From: CAVUCH01 sp963697705
GTDB taxonomy: Bacteria; Acidobacteriota; Vicinamibacteria; Vicinamibacterales; JAENWD01
Reading direction: 5' to 3'
Assembly (NCBI GenBank): GCA_963697705.1
Contig: CAVOPA010000017.1
Coordinates: 1,550,001-1,614,000, forward strand
Length of the DNA: 64,000 bases
Shown: positions 16,843 through 26,020 of the stretch, piece by piece
How the letters are laid out: every line of letters begins with the position of its first letter
Position numbering within the stretch: the first letter of the stretch is position 1
Translations under genes and position numbers: made by a program
The notes under the pieces: model-generated
Databases searched by the model: none
Seen by the model: only the letters and a program-made list of their open reading frames with translations
Told to the model about the DNA's origin: nothing

Positions 16843-19095
16843 ATGATGTCAGTGCTGCGCCTGGCGCCGGCAGCGCTTGCGACGCTGTCGTGGTGGGTCC
16901 TCGCGGCCAACGTCTTCGTCGACTTTCAACGGGTCCGCATCAAGCTGCTGACGAGGCCGATTGCCGTGGCGCATTCTGCCTCGCTGTCGCTGGCGGGCAA
17001 TACGCGCATCCCGGGTGAGCAACTGGTCCTCGTCTATCGCGCGCGCAACACCGGCGCCACGCCGGTGACCGTCACCGTCCGGCTGGGTGGCCTGGTCCTC
17101 GCCGACGCGATCGTGGGCGCCGGGGCTTCCGCCCGAGTCGATGTGTCGTGGGCGCGCTCGGTCACGGGAGGCGAGGAGGCACTGGAACTGTCCGGCACGT
17201 CGGCGTGGACGCTGGAATACGCCGAGCTCGCCAACGTGCACGGCTTCACGCGTGGCGCGTTCGAGGCATTGGTGCTGCCACGCCGCCAGTCGTTTACGGC
17301 GCCGCCGGCGTGGTTGCTGCTGCTTTTCCTTGCGTGCTCGATCCTGCTGGCCTCCGTCCGGCCGCCGCCGTGGCCGCGGCCGGCGCATACGACGCACGCC
17401 GTCCTGGTGATCACGAGTGCCGTGCTCTTTCTTCTGACGGCGCTCTCGCCATGGCTGTCGCCGTATCGTGTCGTGCTGTCCGCACGAACCTTCACGCTGG
17501 CCGTCGTGCTGATCTGGTTGCCTGCAGCATGCCTCGGCGTTGCAGCGGTGCTGCGCTGGCTGTCAGCAGCCCTCGCAACACTCACGGGGGCGCGGGCCCG
17601 AGCCGCATCTGCCGTCGCGATGGTCGTGGCGGGGATCGGCTACGCCGTCCTGCTATGGCTGCACATGGGCGCTTATGCGGGCGGGGCGGATTCCTCGGGC
17701 TACTTGAATCACGCGCGGCTTCTCGCCGAGGGTCACGTGAGCACGCCGATGCGGCGAGTGGCCGGCCTGCCCGAGGCGGCCTTGCCCGAGGCCGCGTACG
17801 TACCGCTCGGATTCAGGAACCACGGGGCCGGACGTATCACGCCGACCTATCCGATGGGGTTGCCACTGGCCCTCGCGGCGGCCGCGCCTGTGGTGGGGTG
17901 GACGCGCGCCCCCGCGGTCGCGATGTGGTTGCACGCCCTGCTCGGCGTTGCCCTGATCGGTCTGCTCGCCGCTGCGTGCGAACTGCCGCGGCCGCTTGCG
18001 GTGTTGGCGGCCATCGTGCTGGCCACGAGTCCGCTGTACCTGTTCATGTCGGTACAGCTGATGAGCGACACGCCCGCGCTCGTCTGGACCACGACAGCCG
18101 TCGTGCTTTGCTGCTGGCCAGGATCGGACAGCCGACAAGGGTGGCGGGATGTGCTGGCGGGAGGCGCCGTGGCGGTCGCGGTGTTGATACGCCCGACCGA
18201 CGTGCTGGTGTTCGTGCCGGTCGCGATCTGCCTTGGCGTGGCGTGGCGGCGCTGGTTCTGTCTCGCCGCCGGCGGCGCGCCCGGCGCGGTGCTGCTGCTG
18301 GCTTACAATGCCGCGGCGTACGGCGCGACGATCACGACTGGATACGGGGACACGAGCAGGGCGTTCTCCATCGACAATGTGCTGCCGAGCCTGCGCAATT
18401 ACGCCGCATGGCTGCCGGTGCTGGTCACGCCCGTAGGGCTGCTTGCGCTGGGGCTGCCGGTCATCGTGCGACGTGCGGGGCGAATGGCCGTCGTGCTGAT
18501 GGCGTGGGCGCTCAGCGTTGTCGTGTTCTATGCCTTCTACTACCACACGCACGAGTGGTGGTGGTACCTGCGGTTTCTCCTGCCGGCGTTTCCGCCGATC
18601 ATCGTTGGCGCGCTGTGGGTCGGCCTGCGCGCGTGGCGGCGCTGGTGCACAGCGCCCATCGCCGCTCACGCGGCCCCGGCACTGGTCGCCGTCGTGGCGG
18701 CGCTCGTCGTCGGCCACAACGTATTCTGGACCCGGCGCCTCGAAGCACTCGCGATCGGGCCGCGCGAGCGCGTGTACGTGGAGTCGGCGGCGTGGGCCTC
18801 GGCCAACCTGCCCGCGAACGCGGCGATACTCACAATGCAGACCAGCGGATCGTTTCTCTACTACACGCGGTTCGCAATCGTCCGGTGGGACCAGTGCGAC
18901 CGCGTCGCGCTCGAACGGCTCGAAGGCGGCGCGCTCGACGCGGGCACGCCGCTTTACGCCGTGTTCTTCCCCTTCGAACTGTCGGAGCAGCGCGCCTTCG
19001 ATCGTATTCCAGGCAAATGGTCACAGGTCGCTCGCGTGCAGGACGTCACGCTCTGGCGCCTGGACGCGAAGGCCGAGATCACATCGCGGCGCTGA
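16843..19095 (+). CDS. Multi-pass membrane protein, GT-C glycosyltransferase-like
   Basis: This 750-residue integral membrane protein has about a dozen hydrophobic segments. After an N-terminal membrane segment, a beta-rich region of about 120 residues (LVLVYRARNTGATPVTVTVR) lies probably outside. The polytopic part follows, with GGADSSGYLNHARLLAEGH, PLYLFMSVQLMSDTPALVW and FYYHTHEWWWYLRFLLPAFP. The acidic D-x-x-Y luminal loop after an early helix and the SPLYLFMSVQLMSD block are typical of PMT/ArnT-like GT-C enzymes that use polyprenyl-phosphate sugars. A soluble tail of about 120 residues follows. The ATG at 16843 is preceded by GGAGG; an ATG at 16801 is possible. Donor and acceptor are unknown. 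Confidence 0.72.
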   Translation: MMSVLRLAPAALATLSWWVLAANVFVDFQRVRIKLLTRPIAVAHSASLSLAGNTRIPGEQLVLVYRARNTGATPVTVTVRLGGLVLADAIVGAGASARVDVSWARSVTGGEEALELSGTSAWTLEYAELANVHGFTRGAFEALVLPRRQSFTAPPAWLLLLFLACSILLASVRPPPWPRPAHTTHAVLVITSAVLFLLTALSPWLSPYRVVLSARTFTLAVVLIWLPAACLGVAAVLRWLSAALATLTGARARAASAVAMVVAGIGYAVLLWLHMGAYAGGADSSGYLNHARLLAEGHVSTPMRRVAGLPEAALPEAAYVPLGFRNHGAGRITPTYPMGLPLALAAAAPVVGWTRAPAVAMWLHALLGVALIGLLAAACELPRPLAVLAAIVLATSPLYLFMSVQLMSDTPALVWTTTAVVLCCWPGSDSRQGWRDVLAGGAVAVAVLIRPTDVLVFVPVAICLGVAWRRWFCLAAGGAPGAVLLLAYNAAAYGATITTGYGDTSRAFSIDNVLPSLRNYAAWLPVLVTPVGLLALGLPVIVRRAGRMAVVLMAWALSVVVFYAFYYHTHEWWWYLRFLLPAFPPIIVGALWVGLRAWRRWCTAPIAAHAAPALVAVVAALVVGHNVFWTRRLEALAIGPRERVYVESAAWASANLPANAAILTMQTSGSFLYYTRFAIVRWDQCDRVALERLEGGALDAGTPLYAVFFPFELSEQRAFDRIPGKWSQVARVQDVTLWRLDAKAEITSRR

Positions 19096-19096
19096 C

Positions 19097-19118
19097 AGGC
19101 TGCTGAAAAACGCAGCCT
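19097..19118 (+). terminator. Stem-loop after the GT-C-like gene
   Basis: AGGCTGC, loop TGAAAAAC, GCAGCCT: a perfect 7-bp stem two bases after the stop codon, with no U-tract. It probably stabilises or ends the transcript. Confidence 0.5.
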
Positions 19119-19186
19119 GAATGCAAAATGCAAAATGCAAAGAACTGGGCCGGTTTTACATTTCCCATTGTGCATCGTGCATTACA
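19119..19186. repeat. Heptamer repeat, AAATGCA units with inverted partner
   Basis: GAATGCA, AAATGCA, AAATGCA lie on the left. Reverse-oriented units (ACATTTC, CCATTGT, GCATCGT, GCATTAC) lie on the right, so the tract forms an imperfect inverted repeat. It is located between convergent genes. Confidence 0.7.
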
Positions 19187-20081
19187 CGTGTTCTCCCTCC
19201 CCGCCTCCTTCGAGCGCCCGCAACATCGCCTTGAAGTATTTGAGCACGCGCACGCCATCGCAGGATGATTCCCCGAGCTCGGCGTAGCAGTAGCCGCTGA
19301 AGCCGCCGGTCCGGAGCAGCTGCACCAGCTGTCGCCATGGGTATTCGGTCACGTACAGGTCGCGCATGTGGACCTGCCCGATGCGGGGCTGCACCAGGCG
19401 GAAGTTCGCCTCCAGGCCGCCGTCCTCGAGATCGGTCTGGTTCGAGTTCCAGCACACCCAGAGGGCACCGGGCTCACCCGCGTGCTGCAGGATGCGATGA
19501 ATCGCGGGCACGCGCGACGTGCCCGGCCCGTGCACTTCGAGCTGAATGCGCACGCCGAGATCCGCGGCGGCGCGGCTGCACTCGGCGAGCGCGCGTCCGA
19601 TCTGCTCGAGTGAGGCCTCGGCCGACATGTCGGAGCGCAGGCCATTCGGCCGCACCTTGACGCTCGCCGCCCCGACGTCGGACGCCAGCTGGATCCAGGC
19701 CTTTGTCTCTTCGATCTGCGCGCGCAGCCGCGCGGGGTCGTCGGCGTGGTACTCGCACGTGGTGCCAAGGCTCGCCAGGCGCACAGGGCCATCGGCAAAC
19801 CGCTGCCGCACATCACGTCGGGCCGCGGTCGGCAGCGTGATCTCGACGCCGTGCGCGTGAGTGGTCCGCAATTCAACGGCCTCGATTCCCGCGGCCGCGA
19901 GGTTGCGATGAATGGTCTCGAGATCCCAGTCCTTCGCGATGTTGTATGTGACCGCACCGGCCTTGAGGTGCGGTGGCGACGACGCATCGCGCGCGTGCCC
20001 GGGCGCGAGCCCAGGCGTCGGGACGTGGGCGGTAGCCGCTGAGGTCGCGATCGTTGCGAGAAAGGCGCGTCTGGTATGCAT
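19182..20081 (-). CDS. Tat-exported sugar phosphate isomerase/epimerase-like protein
   Basis: This is a 299-residue xylose-isomerase-like TIM barrel (AP endonuclease 2 superfamily). It starts MHTRRAFLATIATSAATAHV, a twin-arginine-like signal with a short hydrophobic stretch, so it probably acts outside the cytoplasm. Barrel features include WDLETIHRNLAAAGIEAVEL, GAASVKVRPNGL, GVRIQLEVHGPG (metal Glu and His region), and the C-terminal HMRDLYVTEYPWRQLVQLLR with FSGYCYAELGES. Acidobacteria and Planctomycetes carry many such exported copies near glycosidases. The substrate is unknown. No clear ribosome site is seen before the ATG at 20081. Confidence 0.82.
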   Translation of the reverse strand: MHTRRAFLATIATSAATAHVPTPGLAPGHARDASSPPHLKAGAVTYNIAKDWDLETIHRNLAAAGIEAVELRTTHAHGVEITLPTAARRDVRQRFADGPVRLASLGTTCEYHADDPARLRAQIEETKAWIQLASDVGAASVKVRPNGLRSDMSAEASLEQIGRALAECSRAAADLGVRIQLEVHGPGTSRVPAIHRILQHAGEPGALWVCWNSNQTDLEDGGLEANFRLVQPRIGQVHMRDLYVTEYPWRQLVQLLRTGGFSGYCYAELGESSCDGVRVLKYFKAMLRALEGGGEGEHV

Positions 20082-20210
20082 GCGGACGAGCGTACATCAG
20101 GGCCAGGGCACTTATTGTCCAGTGCACGCAGGTTGCAGGCCTTCCTGCGGCGTCTGCGATTCCCGCGGCGCCTGCATTCGCGTGCAACCACCACGCGTGA
20201 GGAGAGAACC

Positions 20211-21270
20211 GTGAGACGAGCACAAGTAGTCACGGCCGCGTGCGCGGCGCTCATGTGGACGGCGGCGGCGGGCGTGCCGATGGCAGCAGCGCAGAGCGGT
20301 GGCTCGGGCGCCGGCTCGGGTGCGGGCAGCACACAGGGCAGCAACCAGGGCGGCAGCTCGACGGGTGCGACCGCAGCCCCTACGACAATGGGCGACCGCG
20401 GCGCCCAGACGGGCACCGGCACCACCGCCACGGGCGCGCCCGACCCCCAGTCGGCCGCTAACGATCTGCAGCAGTTCGTCCAGAAGGCCACGCTTGCGAA
20501 CATGGCCGAGATCCAGCTGGGTCAGCTCGCATTGCAGCATGCACAGGATCCGCAGGTGAAGCAGTTCGCCCAGATGATGGTGGACGATCACACCCGTGCG
20601 CTGGAGCAGCTGCGCACCGTCACCAGCAGCCAGGGCCTGCAGGTACCCAGTGAACTCGACGGCAAGCACCAGAAGCTGCACGACAAGCTGTCGAAGCTGC
20701 AGGGCGCCGAATTCGATCGCGCGTACATGGACGCGATGGTCGACGCGCACAAGGACGCCGAGAAGCTTCTGAAGAGCCATGCCGGCAAGAACGGCTCCGC
20801 GTCGGCCTCGAACGTGGGACAGAGTGGTTCGACGGCGGCTGGCAACACGGCGTCCACCGGCGCGCATGGCACGTCCGGCGCCACCGGTACGACGGACGGG
20901 TACGAGCGGCTCGACCAGCGGCAGCACCGCGACGGGCACCCCAAGCGCGGGCGCGCCTGGCACCACGGCCACAACGGGAACGACCGGTGCGGCCGGCAGC
21001 AGCACGGGCGCGTCCAGCGGCACCAGCAGCGCCGGCAGCATGACGGCTCCGTCGAGCGCTGACGAGTGGGCTGCGATGACACTCCCGAAGGTACGCGCCC
21101 ACCTCGAACAGGCGCGCTCGCTCGAAGACCAGGTGAAGCAGTCCGCGAAGAGCAACAACGGCAACAACAGCGGCGCCAGCCCCGCCGGCGGCCCCGGCGC
21201 CGGCGCAAGCGGCACCGGCAGCACTGGCAGCGGCAGCACCAGCGGTGGCACCACGCCGCCACGGCCGTAA
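20211..21270 (+). pseudogene. DUF4142 (ferritin-like) exported protein with a frameshift in its tail
   Basis: A GTG at 20211 behind GGAGAG opens a protein with a signal peptide (TAAAGVPMAAAQSGG) and a Gly/Ser/Thr-rich linker. The DUF4142 helical domain follows: DLQQFVQKATLANMAEIQLG, QDPQVKQFAQMMVDDHTRAL, FDRAYMDAMVDAHKDAEKLL. In the low-complexity tail the frame breaks near 20899. Removing one G restores TSGSTSGSTATGTPS and reaches DEWAAMTLPKVRAHLEQARS, which looks like a genuine C-terminal helix, ending at 21270. The reconstructed length is about 352 residues. The domain itself is complete, so a shortened product ending at 21062 could still function. The family role is unclear. Confidence 0.8.
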
Positions 21271-21383
21271 CACGTCCGATCGACACCTGCGGGCCGGCTT
21301 CGTGCCGGTCCGCAGGTCTCACCTCCGGCGCAACCCTCGCGCCCGCCCCTTGCTCCCGTCACGGAATTTGCAGCCAGCCCGAC

Positions 21384-22004
21384 ATGCGCGGCTTCTTTGC
21401 GTCGATATTTGCCTACTTCCTCTCTCCGTTCGGACTACTGGCGCTCGCGGCGCTCGATATGTCGATGCTGTTCTTCCTGCCGTTTGCGGTGGATGCGGGT
21501 GTCATCATCCTCACCGCACGACGGCCGGAGGCGGCGGTCTTGTACGTCGCGCTCGCCACGGCGGGATCGCTGCTCGGCGGCGCGGTGACGTTCTGGATCG
21601 GCCGTCGCGCTGGCGAGCACGGCCTCGAGCGCCTCGTCTCGAAACGGCGGATCGATCACATCAAGCGTCGGGTGCGCGACAGCGGCGCCATCGCGCTCGC
21701 GATACCGGCGATGATGCCGCCGCCGTTTCCCTTGACGCCGTTCGTGCTGACGTGCGGCGCGCTGGAAGTGAGCCGCGTGCGCTTCTTCGTCACGCTGGGC
21801 ATCGTGCGCCTCGTGCGCTTCGGCAGCGAGGCGCTGCTCGCGGTGGTGTACGGCCGCAGCATCCTCAGCTGGATGAAATCCGATCTCTTCCAGGCGATCG
21901 TGATCGGCGTCGCGATTGTGGCCCTCGTCGTGACTATCGCGAGCATCTGGACGCTGATCCGTCAGAGCCGCGGCGCGGAGCGCGCGGACCCGCGGCCGGC
22001 CTGA
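21384..22004 (+). CDS. VTT-domain (DedA/YqaA-like) membrane protein
   Basis: This 206-residue inner-membrane protein shows the VTT/SNARE-associated fold shared by DedA and YqaA. It has hydrophobic segments at about residues 10-35 and 45-70. GSLLGGAVTFWIGRRAGEHG is the typical glycine-rich re-entrant motif. MMPPPFPLTPFVLTCGALEV is the second amphipathic motif with prolines, and two C-terminal helices follow. DedA relatives are implicated in lipid-carrier flipping and membrane homeostasis; that is family knowledge, not shown here. The ATG at 21384 is used because the first helix follows directly. Confidence 0.85.
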   Translation: MRGFFASIFAYFLSPFGLLALAALDMSMLFFLPFAVDAGVIILTARRPEAAVLYVALATAGSLLGGAVTFWIGRRAGEHGLERLVSKRRIDHIKRRVRDSGAIALAIPAMMPPPFPLTPFVLTCGALEVSRVRFFVTLGIVRLVRFGSEALLAVVYGRSILSWMKSDLFQAIVIGVAIVALVVTIASIWTLIRQSRGAERADPRPA

Positions 22005-22078
22005 GGTCCCTGCCGCCGGCATCTGCTTCTCTCCACCTATAATCTCCGCGCCCCTTCGTGCGGCGATGAGGAGATGCG

Positions 22079-24858
22079 ATGCCCCGACGTCCTGCGCTGT
22101 GCCTGATCGTGCTCGCCCTGATCGCGATGGTGCTGGCATCGCATCCCCACGGCGCCCCGCCGCAAGCAGCGCAAGCCGCGCTGCGCGTGGAGCACCTCCG
22201 CACTGAATACAAGGAGAACCCGCTCGGCCTCGACATTCGCGCGCCGCGATTCAGCTGGCAGCTCCGGTCGGAAGCGCGGAACGTCAGGCAGCAGGCGTAC
22301 CACGTGCGCGTCGCCCGGACCGACCAGGACCTGAGGAGCGGGCGGAATCTCGCCTGGGACTCCGGGCGCGTGGCCTCGGCAGAATCGATTCACCAGGTGT
22401 ACGCCGGGGCGCCGCTCGCGTCTGCCCAGCGCTACGTGTGGCAGGTGCAGGTGTGGGACAGCGACGGTCACGCGTCCGGCTGGAGCGCACCGGCGTGGTG
22501 GGAGACGGGGCTGCTGTCGGCGTCCGACTGGCGCGCGCAGTGGATTGAGCCCGGCCTTCAGGAAGACACCGCGACATCGCCACCCGCGCCGATGCTGCGG
22601 CGCGCGTTCCGCCTCGAGAAGCCCGTGCGGTCAGCACGGGCCTATGTCACCAGCCATGGATTGTACGAGATGCGCCTGAACGGCACGCGCGTGGGCGAGG
22701 ATCTGCTGACGCCAGGATGGACCTCCTACAACAAGCGGCTGCAGTACCAGACCTACGACGTCACGCCGATGCTGAAGCGCGGCGACAACGCGGTTGGCGT
22801 CCTCCTGGGCAACGGGTGGTACCGCGGCAACATCGGGTTCTCGAAACAGCGCAATCTGTACGGCGATCGCCTGGCGCTGCTGCTCCAGATTGATGTCTTG
22901 TATACGGACGGCAGTCGCACGTCCATCACGAGCGACGGTCAATGGCGCGCGGCGACGGGGCCTATCCTGACGGCCGAGATCTACCACGGCGAGACCTACG
23001 ATGCGCGGCTCGAGAAGGTGGGCTGGGACGCGCCCGGGTTCCACGACGAAACGTGGACGCCGGTGCGCGTCGCCGATTTTCCAAAAGACACGCTCATCGC
23101 GCCAGCCGGTCCGCCCGTGCGGCGCATCAACGAGCTCACGCCGAAGGAGATCCTGACCACACCAGGCGGTCAGCACGTGGTCGACATGGGCCAGAACATG
23201 GTCGGGTGGGTGCGCCTGCGCGTTGAGGGCCCCGCCGGAACAACCGTCAAGCTGCGGCACTTCGAAGTGCTCGACAAGGACGGAAACGTCTACCTCGCCA
23301 ACCTGCGCTCGGCACAGCAGACGACGACCTACACGCTCAAAGGCGGCGGCGCCGAGACCTACGAACCGCATTTCACATTCCAGGGCTTTCGATACGTGCA
23401 GGTCGAAGGGTATCCCGGCCCGCTCACGCCTGCCAGCCTCACCGGCATCGCCGTGCACTCGGCGATGGACCCGATGGGCGAGTTCACCACGTCACACGCG
23501 CAGCTGAATCAGCTGCAGCACAACATCCAGTGGGGGCAGAAAGGGAACTTCGTCGACGTCCCGACCGACTGCCCGCAGCGGGACGAGCGCCTTGGGTGGA
23601 CGGGTGACGCGCAGGCGTTCGCGGGCACCGCCGCCTTCAACATGGATGTGGCCGGGTTCTTCACGAAGTGGCTCAAGGATGTTGCCGCCGACCAGTTGCC
23701 GAACGGCAGCGTGCCGTTCGTGATTCCCGACGTGCTCAGCCAGCCGAACAAGCCAGCTGCGGGATCCGCGGGATGGGCGGACGCGGCGGTCATCATCCCG
23801 TGGACGATGTACCGGATGTACGGCGACACGCGGGTGCTCGAGGAGCAGTATCCGAGCATGGCGCGGTGGGTCGAGTACATGCGCGAACGCGCCGGCGACG
23901 ACTACATCTGGTCGGGCGACTTCCACTTCGGCGACTGGCTGGCGTTTGCAACCACGCGGTCCGATTACCCAGGTGCGACAACGGGGAAGGATCTGATCGC
24001 CACGGCCTTCTACGCGCACTCGACTGATCTTCTCGCGCGGATCGCCCGCGTGCTCGGCAAGACCGAGGATGCCGCGAAATACGAGCAGTTGCTCGCGAGG
24101 ATCAAGGAAGCGTGGGTACGCGAGTACGTCACCCCGGCTGGTCGCGTCGGCGAAGACACGCAGACGGCGTACGTGCTTGCGCTCGAATTCGGCCTGTTGC
24201 CGGAGGGCGAGCTCCGGGCGCAGGCGGCGCGGCGACTCGCGCACGAGGTCGAAGAACGTAAGCACCTGACCACGGGTTTTCTCGGAACGCCGTACCTGCT
24301 CGACGTGCTGAGCTGGTTCTCACCGGACGACGCGTACCTGCTGCTCGAACGGACCGAGTACCCGTCGTGGCTCTACCCCGTCACCAAAGGCGCGACCACG
24401 ATCTGGGAGCGGTGGGACGGCATCAAGCCCGATGGATCGTTCCAGGATGCCGGGATGAACTCGTTCAATCATTACGCGTACGGCGCGGTGGGAGAGTGGA
24501 TGTACTCGAGGGTGGCTGGCCTCGGCGTCGATGAACGCGCGCCGGGATACAAGCACGTGATCATCGCGCCGCTCCCAGGCGGCACGCTGACGAGCGCCAG
24601 CGCGCGGCACGAATCGATGTACGGTCCGGTCGCGTCGGCGTGGCAGGGGAAGGGCGACCATTTCCTCTTGTCCGTCGAGGTGCCGCCGAACGCCACGGCC
24701 ACGGTGTTCCTGCCGCGCGCGCGCCGTGATCGACGGCGCCACCGAGAGGCGGCCAACCCCTGCAGCAGGCGCCGGGTGTGTCGGTGAAGACGGAGGCGGG
24801 TGTGACGCGGATCGAGATCGGTTCAGGCAAGTACGCCTTCGAAACCGCCTGGCGCTGA
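22079..24858 (+). CDS. Secreted alpha-L-rhamnosidase (GH78), C-terminus disturbed by frameshift
   Basis: This is a GH78 enzyme that releases terminal rhamnose from glycans or glycosides. Features run in order: signal peptide; an N-terminal fibronectin-like domain (VEHLRTEYKENPLGLDIRAP); a beta-domain with YEMRLNGTRVGEDLLTPGWT; NMVGWVRLRVEGPAG; and the catalytic (alpha/alpha)6 barrel. The barrel starts at CPQRDERLGWTGDAQ and includes GDFHFGDWLAF and SWLYPVTKGATTIWERWDGI. The direct reading ends at 24787 with an Arg-rich nonsense tail after TATVFLPRA. Frame changes near 24720 and 24750 restore VIDGATE and then GQPLQQAPGVSVKTEAG, ending FETAWR at 24858. The catalytic part is intact, so the enzyme is probably functional. 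Confidence 0.9.
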
Positions 24859-24870
24859 CGCCGGAGTGGG

Positions 24871-25638
24871 TCACGCTCCTTTCAACCGCGCCGCGAGGCG
24901 CCGGTCGAGCGCGAGAGCGGCGCGATCGTAGATCTCTTCAGGAGTCCCCTCGGCGGAGACCGGGATCAGCAATCGCTTCGTACGGTAGTAGGCGATGAGC
25001 GGCGCTGCGCTGTCCTTGTACGCCTGCATCCGTGTGCGGATCGCGTCCGGGCGGTCGTCCTCGCGGTGCTCCAGCCGCTCGCCGCAGCGGTCGCACACGC
25101 CTTTCGTCCGCGGGCGGTGCGCCTTGAGGTGGTAGATCCTCCCGCAGCCCACACACGTGCGACGCCCCGAGAGCCGGCGCACGACCCGGTCGAGAGGCAG
25201 CTGAAGACTGAGAACGCCGTCGAGCGGCACGTTGTGCTCTGCGAGCAGCGCGTCGAGCGCTTCGGCCTGGCGCACCGTGCGCGGGAACCCGTCGAGAAGA
25301 AACCCGCCGCGGCACGTGAGGCACGCCGACCGCTCGCGGACGATCCCGAGCACCGTGTCGTCTGGCACCAGCTCGCCGCGAGTTATGAACGCCAGCGCAT
25401 CGCTCAGCCCGGGAGTATGGCTGCATGGATCGTCCGCCCGCGCGGCCCGGAACACGTCGCCGGTCGAGAGCTGGCAGGCGCCCCGGCGGGCCGCGAACAG
25501 CTCCGCCTGGGTGCCCTTCCCGACGCCGGGAGCGCCGAGCAGCACGACGCGCAGCGGCCGCAGCAGCGGCGGGGGGATCGTGTCGCAGGGAAAGTCAGGA
25601 CCCTTCAGCCAGGCACTGCGGGGAGATAGCGTGCGCAT
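24871..25638 (-). CDS. adk: Adenylate kinase with zinc-type lid
   Basis: This is a 255-residue nucleoside monophosphate kinase (AMP + ATP to 2 ADP). The P-loop GAPGVGKGTQ lies near residue 36, behind an N-terminal extension of about 28 residues. The NMP-binding STGDVFR and GFLLDGFPRTVRQAEALD motifs follow. The lid carries four cysteines (RRTCVGCGRIYHL ... CDRCGERL) as in zinc-binding Gram-positive forms, and DRPDAIRTRMQAY closes the site. CSHTPGLSDALAF in the NMP domain and SACLTCRGGF are unusual for a housekeeping Adk, and this may be a second paralogue. The ATG at 25638 is chosen, but homology starts only at about residue 28. It may be co-transcribed with the two upstream minus-strand genes. 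Confidence 0.86.
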   Translation of the reverse strand: MRTLSPRSAWLKGPDFPCDTIPPPLLRPLRVVLLGAPGVGKGTQAELFAARRGACQLSTGDVFRAARADDPCSHTPGLSDALAFITRGELVPDDTVLGIVRERSACLTCRGGFLLDGFPRTVRQAEALDALLAEHNVPLDGVLSLQLPLDRVVRRLSGRRTCVGCGRIYHLKAHRPRTKGVCDRCGERLEHREDDRPDAIRTRMQAYKDSAAPLIAYYRTKRLLIPVSAEGTPEEIYDRAALALDRRLAARLKGA

Positions 25639-25716
25639 TGTGGACGCTCCACGTCGGGGGCACGACACCCACAGCGTAGCTCCGGTGTGGCATGCGCGTC
25701 CAGCGCCATTCAGGGA

Positions 25717-25998
25717 TCAGGTCGGTTCTACTGCGGTCGGCTGCCCGGAGAGGGCCGCAGCGAGCGCGGCGCTGTAACACAACGCGGAAGCGATCAGCAC
25801 CACCGTCAAGCCGAGCGTCCAGCCGTCTCGCGCCTGCTGCGGCCAGCCCGGCAGCGTCATAGTGCGGCTGTGCCCGCGCTCTTCACGGATGCGGAGCGCT
25901 TCAATGGGCGCGAGATCAACATCGCCGGCGCTCGACGATGTGTGTGCAGGCGATACAGGCCGGCGCCGCGGGGCGTCAGGGCGTTCCGGCGACTCCAC
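25717..25998 (-). CDS. Possible small single-pass membrane protein
   Basis: This open frame of 93 residues starts at a GTG 22 bases after the Fpg/Nei stop codon, on the same strand. The first 45 residues are polar and Arg/Pro-rich. The C-terminus has one credible membrane helix, TLGLTVVLIASALCYSAALA. A shorter version from the ATG at 25860 would contain little but the helix. There is no consensus ribosome site and I recognise no family. The evidence is position in a tight same-strand run and the hydrophobic segment. Confidence 0.38.
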   Translation of the reverse strand: MESPERPDAPRRRPVSPAHTSSSAGDVDLAPIEALRIREERGHSRTMTLPGWPQQARDGWTLGLTVVLIASALCYSAALAAALSGQPTAVEPT

Positions 25999-26020
25999 GA
26001 CGCTTCTCGCGCCGCCATCG

